Shown piece by piece: positions 6,992-13,058 of a stretch of 15,027 nt of DNA. Below the pieces are notes generated by a model, which saw only the letters and a list, made by a program, of their open reading frames with translations, ran no database searches and had not been told where the DNA came from. The position numbers and the translations under genes were made by a program. This DNA comes from Martensiomyces pterosporus. Its lineage: Eukaryota; Kickxellomycota; Kickxellomycetes; Kickxellales; Kickxellaceae. The first letter of the stretch is position 1; each line of letters begins with the position of its first letter. The stretch is taken from positions 1-15,027 of the forward strand of contig MU604157.1 of assembly GCA_025201845.1 (NCBI GenBank), given 5' to 3'.

Positions 6992-7573
6992 CTACTCGGA
7001 GGAGTACTTCAATGCGAACACTTGCTTGGCTGCATTCGTGCTCTCCCTGGAGTCGAACATGATAGCCGGGTTGTCCGAGTCAACAAACAGGCTGAGCCTC
7101 CCGTCCTTTGCTTCCAGGCACGCCTTGGACACATCAATTTGCTTGGCCGACTTGTCCGATCCCTCTACATAAATCCTACCAACCTCTTCACTGATGTTCG
7201 ATTTCGTGAACCCGTTTGCTGTGAGCTCATCCCAGCTGTTGTCGGTCAACGACACAGTAAGCGTGTGGTTGACTTTTACAGAGCTGAGAATGCGTGGGAT
7301 AACGAGTGTGCATTTTGTGGGCTTAGCAAGAGGGAGGTCGAACCCCAGAAGGATGCGGACTTCAGATTCGTCGTCCTTTCCGGTGATGAGATTCTCCTTC
7401 TGCCCCTGATCAATCGACGCACACCGAATGTTGTTCGCACAGATGCGCGCGTTGTAAATGATCGATGTGTCGCGAGCAACCGGAAGTGCCCCAGAGGTAG
7501 CTGACGATGTGGTGGCTGCGAGGGCGGAGGCATTCAGGGCGGCGAGAACAGCTGCAGCGGAGGGGAATATCAT
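6992..7573 (-). CDS. Small secreted protein, probable DNRLRE/CBM96-like beta-sandwich, tandem paralog B
   Basis: The 193-residue precursor has a signal peptide (about 1-19, rich in Ala and Leu) and no membrane segment. It is a clear paralog of the product of 5797-6405: PVARDTSIIY, ILLGFDLP (74-81), TKCTLVIP, NSWDELTANGF (112-122), QIDVSKACLEA (145-155) and LSLFVDS align without large gaps. All four cysteines keep their places (45, 51, 88, 152), including CX5C. This copy retains FDSRES (173-178) before the last strand, close to the SRE motif that names the DNRLRE fold, whereas paralog A has SHR there. N-glycosylation sites are at NHT (102-104) and NIS (126-128). The start has an upstream TATA box about 95 bp away. 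It most likely acts at the cell surface or outside the cell, possibly binding polysaccharide; nothing shows catalysis. The two copies have diverged greatly, so the duplication is old. Confidence 0.8.
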   Translation of the reverse strand: MIFPSAAAVLAALNASALAATTSSATSGALPVARDTSIIYNARICANNIRCASIDQGQKENLITGKDDESEVRILLGFDLPLAKPTKCTLVIPRILSSVKVNHTLTVSLTDNSWDELTANGFTKSNISEEVGRIYVEGSDKSAKQIDVSKACLEAKDGRLSLFVDSDNPAIMFDSRESTNAAKQVFALKYSSE

Positions 7574-8112
7574 CGTTAAAAGGTATTTGTGAGGAGATAC
7601 TGGGGGGGCGCGTTAATATGTGGTGCTATTGTAGGCAGGTTTTACATGCAGCGAGCTTGCCGCTCTTTATATACAACAGCGCGACATGCTGCAACAAAAG
7701 CCTGGCTACTACCGTGAAGGGACTCTGTATCTTGCGCGCACTATTTTGAGACTGTTTCCACATTCAGACACCCGGCCATCGATGGTAGCACAACTTGCTC
7801 CTCTATTTCTGCACGAGTCAGCGCTAGTGTACCTCTTAGCCGCCAAGACTATTGGGCAAGAAAGCAGTGTAGAGGCGAATCCAAAAGTACCGCCGCCTGC
7901 ATGCCGCCATATTGACAGCCCATTGTACACTACTGAGCCATGCCGACAACATCAACCGAAATCGAGTCCATAGACATAGCATTGATTTAATTGTCGCTGG
8001 TCGGCTAATTGCAAGTGGCATGTACTGAAAAATTGAGTCAAGCTTCAACTATATATGGTGCAATTATAAGAAATAGAGAAAATAGGTTGGAAAATATAAC
8101 GGGAAGCGATTT
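7574..8112. other. Gap between secreted paralog B and the ferroxidase gene
   Basis: The left part is the promoter of paralog B. The right part, about 7700-8112, should carry the ferroxidase 3' UTR. It is AT-rich near 7980-8110, and I see no gene, RNA gene or canonical minus-strand AATAAA in it. Confidence 0.5.
7666..7673 (-). promoter_or_regulatory. TATA box of secreted paralog B
   Basis: The minus strand reads TATATAAAGAG, 93 bp before the ATG at 7573. Confidence 0.6.
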
Positions 8113-9900
8113 TTAGTTTTGGACGATATGGCCCTTGGTCTCCTCCTCCAAGTTCTCAGCTGCCTCGGCAGGATCCGTGGTGGCAACAGCCTTGTATGCC
8201 CGCTGCGAGCTCCACCCATACCACACAATCGTGCAGATCCCAACAAGCGCAGACAGAATGCACCCAGCCATCGCTCCCTTCGCCTTGCTGGTCCATCCAA
8301 GCTGGTAGGGATGCGGTCCGTCAGGCGCTCCACGCAGGTCGAATCCCTCACGCCCAGCCGCATTCCCAGATGTCTTGATTCCAGCTGCCGCACACTGGTC
8401 GTAGATCTGCTGCGGAACCTTGATCTTCTTCTGCATCACATCGGGCGCCTCCACAAACACAAGGTTCAACCCACTCTCAATGTGCCACTCAATGTGGCAG
8501 TGGAACAGCCACGTGCCAGGGTTGTCCGCACGGAACCGCAGAACAACATACTCCATGCTTGGGATCGTCACCGTGTCGCGGCGGATGGGCGAGCTCTGCG
8601 GACGGGGGTTGAAGGTTGGGTCGTAGGGCGCAGGGCCACGCTCAACCAGTTGGAAGTGGTGTCCGTGCAGGTGGAATGGGTGGTTGCCAGCATCAAAGTT
8701 GTTGACAATCAGCTGGATGTCCTTCATGTGCTCCAGCATGTGCGCATTTGTCTGCGGTCCGTACACCGAGGCATTCATCGCCTCCGACCCCATCGACAGC
8801 GCAGTGAACATCGAGGGAACCTTTGGCATCACATAGGTGATGTTGTTGAATGTCCCGTGGTTCAGCGCATCCGTGAACTGGTTGAAGTACACATCGAGGT
8901 TGTATGTGACGTCGAATCCAAGAGCAGGATCCTTGTTGACAGGAACCAGCTCAATGTCCTTGAATGGCGACCAGTCCACCTCGTCGTCGTGCTTGATCGG
9001 CGCATCCTTCTTGTACTGGATAAGCCCAGTGGAGTTGTAGTTCAGGTCGCTGGGGATGTTGTCAAACATGTCCGTGTCCATGTCTGCGTGGAAGATGTAG
9101 TTGTTGTCGGTGGTGTTGAGCGCAGTCACCAGAACTGAGGTGCGCTGAGCAGCAGCCAGAACAACATTTCCAACCTCCTTCTCCTCGGTGTCAACGCCGT
9201 CAACCTCAATCACCCTCATCGTGTGTCCCTCAATCGAGAAGTGGAACATGGCCAGTGCAGACATGTTGATCAGGCGGATGCGGTATGTCTTGCCAGGCTC
9301 AAAGTCAAGGGTCTTCAGCGTGTCGCCACCAACACTGCCAACAAGCGCGCCATTAGGCACAGGCTCCGCACCACCGGGGTTCTTCCAGCTCAAAAAGTCC
9401 TTCAGCAGACCCGATGCCTCGTCGTGGTACCAGTCCTCCAGCGTCAGGACGATGTCCTCGTCGTACTTGTATGGCTCATCGGGGTTGTGGAGAATGAGAG
9501 GCGCGCGGATGCCATCGACGTACTGCGCGCTGTAGTGCGCATGGATCCAGTAGGTGCCGGTTTGGGTGATGGGGATGCGGTAGGTCATGTTTGTTCCTGG
9601 AGCAATGCCGCACTGGGTGACCATGAAGGGACCGTCCATGTAGTTTGTGCCGTTCTGGTACATTCCGTGTGCGTGGAGAGTGGTGGGCTGGTCGAGGGAG
9701 TTGTGGGTCTCGATGATGAGAGTGTCGTTGAGGGACACATGGATGGGTGGAGGTGGCCAGGCGCTGTTGACGCCAATGACTCGCCGCTCCTTCTGGCCAT
9801 CGGGGTTTGCGGTGACATATCCAATGTCCCAGTAGTAGGTGACGTCCTTGGCCACGGCGACGGATGCCACAGCAAGACCAATCAGCGAGCCAAACAGCAT
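8113..9900 (-). CDS. FET3: Multicopper ferroxidase, Fet3-type, membrane-anchored
   Basis: The 595-residue enzyme oxidises Fe(II) with O2 at the cell surface and hands Fe(III) to the Ftr1 permease. A signal peptide (1-17) precedes three cupredoxin domains. All copper ligands are visible: HAHG (76-79), WIHAH (118-122), HPFHLHGH (407-414) and HCHIEWH (467-473), with the type 1 copper cysteine at 468. Residues that make yeast Fet3 an iron oxidase rather than a plain laccase are matched: Glu161 in WYHDEASGL (yeast Glu185), the acidic DMFDNIPSDL segment (277-286, around yeast Asp283) and Asp403 in FDAGNHPF (yeast Asp409). One transmembrane helix (about 543-562) and a short acidic cytosolic tail follow, giving the type I topology of Fet3. 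There are many NxS/T sites. The frame is open further upstream but only through non-ATG codons; the ATG at 9900 puts the signal peptide at the N-terminus. There are no introns. It is divergent from the permease gene at 11704. Confidence 0.96.
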   Translation of the reverse strand: MLFGSLIGLAVASVAVAKDVTYYWDIGYVTANPDGQKERRVIGVNSAWPPPPIHVSLNDTLIIETHNSLDQPTTLHAHGMYQNGTNYMDGPFMVTQCGIAPGTNMTYRIPITQTGTYWIHAHYSAQYVDGIRAPLILHNPDEPYKYDEDIVLTLEDWYHDEASGLLKDFLSWKNPGGAEPVPNGALVGSVGGDTLKTLDFEPGKTYRIRLINMSALAMFHFSIEGHTMRVIEVDGVDTEEKEVGNVVLAAAQRTSVLVTALNTTDNNYIFHADMDTDMFDNIPSDLNYNSTGLIQYKKDAPIKHDDEVDWSPFKDIELVPVNKDPALGFDVTYNLDVYFNQFTDALNHGTFNNITYVMPKVPSMFTALSMGSEAMNASVYGPQTNAHMLEHMKDIQLIVNNFDAGNHPFHLHGHHFQLVERGPAPYDPTFNPRPQSSPIRRDTVTIPSMEYVVLRFRADNPGTWLFHCHIEWHIESGLNLVFVEAPDVMQKKIKVPQQIYDQCAAAGIKTSGNAAGREGFDLRGAPDGPHPYQLGWTSKAKGAMAGCILSALVGICTIVWYGWSSQRAYKAVATTDPAEAAENLEEETKGHIVQN

Positions 9901-9943
9901 GGGAAAATGCGTGTACTTGTGTAGCAGAGAAAACAAGGTGCAA

Positions 9944-9950
9944 TTATCTG
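9944..9950 (-). promoter_or_regulatory. GATA site CAGATAA in the ferroxidase leader
   Basis: The minus strand reads CAGATAA, 44 bp upstream of the ferroxidase ATG and therefore probably inside the transcribed leader. Confidence 0.3.
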
Positions 9951-10031
9951 CCGTGGAAGCGGAACAGAAAGAGGCTGAGGCAGTGCTTTTGATGCTACCT
10001 TGCTTTTGCTTGAAGGTGCAGGGTTGCGCAG

Positions 10032-10037
10032 AGATAA
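10032..10037 (+). promoter_or_regulatory. GATA site AGATAA
   Basis: AGATAAG, in the ferroxidase leader; the only one of the six without a C before the core. Confidence 0.25.
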
Positions 10038-10164
10038 GCCAGCAGGTCAAACAAGGCAACGAAAACAATTAGAGGGTAGTAGAGGAACAAGGCCGTGCAG
10101 CGATAAAAGAATGGATAGAAGAAAGTGGCAGAACTGCAATGGAAGGAAACACGGGGGCAGTAAC

Positions 10165-10170
10165 TTTATA
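10165..10170 (-). promoter_or_regulatory. TATA box of the ferroxidase gene
   Basis: The minus strand reads AAATATAAAGTT, 265 bp before the ATG, implying a leader of about 230 nt, longer than those of the neighbours. Confidence 0.5.
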
Positions 10171-10591
10171 TTTACACAACACTGGAAGCCGGGGACGAAC
10201 GAGATAGAAGAGCGCGGGCGGGAGGTGCCCTCTTTTGAATTGCAGCTACAGCAAACCTGTGCTGCTGCCGACAAGGGCGTGCGAGAAATGAACTACAGCC
10301 GCAAAGGCAGCGGGGGCTGATTGCCCACCCTCCGCCCCACCCTTCCCCCTCCAAAGAGCGAGTTTTAGGGACAAAATTATCCCACTCTAGCTTGACCTGC
10401 CTTTCATTCATGGCTTGCTTTTGGCGGCTTGCATTGTTTAGCGGCAAGTCCGAGTTCACGCCCGGCAGCAGGCGCCAGCAAAGTCTCCACCCGTCCCCTG
10501 CACATCGCCTGGCACCGGCAGCTCGGTGGATGGGGTGATTTTGGCTGGGCTGATCAGACAACGCTGATGGGCTGCTTGCCCACGCCTGCCC

Positions 10592-10600
10592 AACAGATAA
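10592..10600 (+). promoter_or_regulatory. GATA site AACAGATAA (copy 1)
   Basis: The 9-mer AACAGATAA lies mid-way between the two iron genes and recurs exactly at 11093-11101. It fits the WGATAA core of fungal iron-responsive GATA repressors (Fep1, Urbs1, SreA). Confidence 0.45.
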
Positions 10601-11092
10601 CAACCTGAAACAGGCTTTGGGCGTGACAACGGGGCTGGCACTTGACAAAACAAATATATGCTCGCCTGCAAGAGAGGCATTTCCATGGCCTCTTTCATTT
10701 ACGAGCAACGCCTGCTGGTATCCCGGCGTACACGGGTGCACTGGCGCTGTGGGGATCGGCCTCGCTCGCACCCCGCATTCTCCCGTGATTCCCGTGTGTC
10801 AGTGAGCTTGCAGGGACGACAGACGGCAGGTGCAGGCAGGCACCAAGCCCCTCGACGACAAGCTGGAGGAGCATGAGGGCACCCGCAGTCGCTGTCCTTG
10901 ACTTATTTCGCAGGCACTGGTGCTACCCACTGCGGAGGCAAACACCCACCCGTACCGCATGCAACACAAGCCGTGCACGCGTGCAAGAGGACCGCTGGCT
11001 CGCTCTGTGACTCTGCTATTCCTGTCTAAAGACGCAGCTGCACACTAGACCAAGCAGGCGTGCTTTTAGCCTCGCGGTTGGGGGCGCGGCCG

Positions 11093-11101
11093 AACAGATA
11101 A
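11093..11101 (+). promoter_or_regulatory. GATA site AACAGATAA (copy 2)
   Basis: Exact repeat of the 9-mer at 10592-10600, about 600 bp upstream of the permease ATG. Confidence 0.45.
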
Positions 11102-11212
11102 GTCAAGGGGATCGTCCGGCCCAGCTGGCTGAAGGCCAACCACTGCCAACCAGCGTGCAGCTGAGGCAGCTCGGTGCTGCTGAGGGCATGTCTGATTGAA
11201 GCAGCCGTGCCC

Positions 11213-11221
11213 TTATCTGAC
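11213..11221 (-). promoter_or_regulatory. GATA site GTCAGATAA (copy 1)
   Basis: The minus strand reads GTCAGATAAGG. It matches the extended iron-GATA consensus ATCWGATAA except at the first base and recurs exactly at 11379-11387. Confidence 0.5.
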
Positions 11222-11378
11222 ACAAATTGCGGGCTTTAGCAAATGGGCGAGAAGCAGGTTGCAATTTAGGATCGACAGCGGGCGTTCTTCTGTGGAACGT
11301 CCTGCATCTTCCATTGCGCGGTATATCCGATGCGTGGTCATGGACAGAGACCACATCGCCAGCCATGGGATGCGCCCT

Positions 11379-11387
11379 TTATCTGAC
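11379..11387 (-). promoter_or_regulatory. GATA site GTCAGATAA (copy 2)
   Basis: Same 9-mer and orientation as the site at 11213, 166 bp apart, and about 320 bp upstream of the permease ATG: the nearest GATA site to that gene. Confidence 0.5.
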
Positions 11388-11703
11388 CGTCCTCCTTCCC
11401 TCACACGCTGATGAGGGGTTTTCTCCACCTGCACAGCCTTTTGCTTTGGGGGACAGGCCGTGTGCCTTTCGGCTGTTGCTGTGGACAATGGGCATGGGGA
11501 GGGGAGGAGGCAGCAAGTGCTTCTCTCGTGGAGGCGCGCCGGTAGCACGAATAAAACAGCCTCTCTTCTCTGCTGCCTATTTCCCTTGTCTTTCCAACCT
11601 TCGTTCTTCTCTTCCACAGTGCTTTCTAGCTTTCGTTCTAAGAAATACGCATCAGCCCTAGACTCCACTCTTATTCTATTAGAACCTTCGGCACCTGCAC
11701 ACA

Positions 11704-12735
11704 ATGGCTGACGTCTTCAACGTCGCAATCTTCTTCATCGTCCTCCGCGAGACCATTGAGGCCGGAATGATTATTTCGGTTCTCCTCTCCTTCATCGTGC
11801 AGATGTTTGGCCACGACCCGGTCACGCTCAAGCGAGCGCGAAAGCAGGTGTGGGTTGGCGCTGCTATTGGTTTCACAATCTGCCTCATCATCGGCGCTGC
11901 CTTTATCGCCGTCTTCTACACTGTTGCCAGTGACCTCTGGAAGAAGACAGAAAACCTGTGGGAAGGAATATTCTGCCTGGTCGCCGTTGTCATGATCACT
12001 GTAATGGGCATTGGGATGCTCCGCTCGGGCCGCATGCAGGACAAGTGGCGTGCCAAGCTTGCCGTCTCGCTCGAGCAGACATCCGAGAAGACCGGGTGGA
12101 AGAAGTGGTTCGACTTCAAGATCTTCTCCAAAAAGTACATTTTCTTCCACCTGCCATTTTTCACTGTTCTGCGCGAGGGCCTCGAGGCTGTTGTTTTTGT
12201 CGGTGGCGTGTCCATGGGGACCACAGCCAAGTCAATTCCGCTTGCAGTTGTCGTCGGTATCATTTGCGGTGGTATCATCGGCTTTGTCATGTACCGCTCC
12301 GGAAACGCCATGTCGTTCCACTGGTTCTTTGTTGTCTCCACCTGCCTGCTCTACCTCATTGCCGCTGGCCTCATGTCAAAGGCCACCTGGTTCCTCGAGG
12401 AGCACCGGTTCTCCAAGTTCGCTGGCGGCGACCCCGACAAGAAGGGCATCATCAACGTCCGCGTCAACGTCTGGGCGCTGGACTACGGAAACCCCGAGCT
12501 GAACACTGGCGGCGGGTGGAAAATCTTCAACGCCATCCTCGGATGGACAAACATCGCCACATATGGCTCGATCATCTCTTACTGCCTCTACTGGGTCGTT
12601 CTGGCTGCATACCTCGCGTACCTTGGCATTCATGAGAAGAATGTTGAGCGCAGGCAAGCCACCAAGGACCCTGCCTCTGAGGAGCACAGCTCGACTGGCT
12701 CAAAGCTCCATCCTACCGCTGAGGTCGTCGAGTAG
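11704..12735 (+). CDS. FTR1: High-affinity iron permease, Ftr1-type
   Basis: The 343-residue polytopic plasma-membrane protein carries Fe(III) produced by the ferroxidase into the cell. It has the two REXXE iron-binding motifs that define the family, RETIE (15-19) in the first helix and REGLE (157-161) in the fourth, and about seven hydrophobic segments (approximately 5-33, 50-72, 88-106, 146-170, 178-196, 205-225 and 286-308). The first motif being RETIE rather than REGLE still fits REXXE. A Glu-rich, Ser-rich C-terminal tail (309-343) is cytosolic by family topology. The start is the first ATG after an ATG-free leader (acacaATGGC). Length is a little under yeast Ftr1 (about 400), with a shorter tail. 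There are no introns. Ftr1 needs Fet3 for export from the ER and function in yeast, so the divergent neighbour is its expected partner. Confidence 0.97.
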   Translation: MADVFNVAIFFIVLRETIEAGMIISVLLSFIVQMFGHDPVTLKRARKQVWVGAAIGFTICLIIGAAFIAVFYTVASDLWKKTENLWEGIFCLVAVVMITVMGIGMLRSGRMQDKWRAKLAVSLEQTSEKTGWKKWFDFKIFSKKYIFFHLPFFTVLREGLEAVVFVGGVSMGTTAKSIPLAVVVGIICGGIIGFVMYRSGNAMSFHWFFVVSTCLLYLIAAGLMSKATWFLEEHRFSKFAGGDPDKKGIINVRVNVWALDYGNPELNTGGGWKIFNAILGWTNIATYGSIISYCLYWVVLAAYLAYLGIHEKNVERRQATKDPASEEHSSTGSKLHPTAEVVE

Positions 12736-13058
12736 ACCTCGCCACCCCCTTGCATTAATCGCATACTGTCCGTTTCCTGTGTTATTAATTCCATCGCTGT
12801 TAATTACTGAATGTAATCAGGAGACAAGATTTTGTGAACACGTGAGGTTGTCTGGTTTCCAAGCACCAGCGCACCACCATGCACCATTTTTGGACTGCGC
12901 AGTTGTCAATTTGCATCATCACTAGTGTGAGCTTTGTCAGGGTCTTTGCCTCCTTTTTCCCTTGCTCCACTACACTCCACGCTTTTTATTTGCACACTTT
13001 GGCACATATAACAGTCTACAGAGAGAGCTGACTAAGTTGAACGGCTTGCTTCATACTC
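12736..13058. other. Gap between the permease and ABC transporter genes
   Basis: AT-rich directly after the permease stop (likely 3' UTR; no canonical AATAAA seen). The right part is probably the ABC transporter promoter, with a weak CATATAAC at 13005-13012 only about 47 bp before the ATG. No gene is seen here. Confidence 0.45.

Larger units (their letters stand above)
9901..11703. promoter_or_regulatory. Shared FET3-FTR1 regulatory region
   Basis: At 1.8 kb this is the longest spacer in the window. It holds the ferroxidase leader and TATA box (10165-10170, minus), an AATAAAA element at 11550-11556 as the best TATA-like sequence for the permease, a pyrimidine-rich leader (about 11560-11640) and six WGATAA sites. 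Neither presumed leader contains an upstream ATG (9901-10135 minus; about 11585-11703 plus). Long open frames here (for example minus 10172-10771) have no protein-like features. Confidence 0.65.

Noticed and set aside
8119..9138. 339-codon plus-strand frame
   Set aside because: Lies wholly antisense to the ferroxidase coding sequence and reads as a Val/Arg/His-rich shadow.
9901..10068. N-terminal extension of the ferroxidase by 56 residues
   Set aside because: It would need to start on TTG and would place the obvious signal peptide internally; the ATG at 9900 is preferred.
10172..10771. 199-codon minus-strand frame between the iron genes
   Set aside because: Low-complexity Arg/Pro/Ala/Ser composition, no domain, and it overlaps the ferroxidase TATA region end.
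11671..12150. 159-codon acidic frame antisense to the permease
   Set aside because: Its acidic, leucine-rich translation is the mirror of hydrophobic permease codons.
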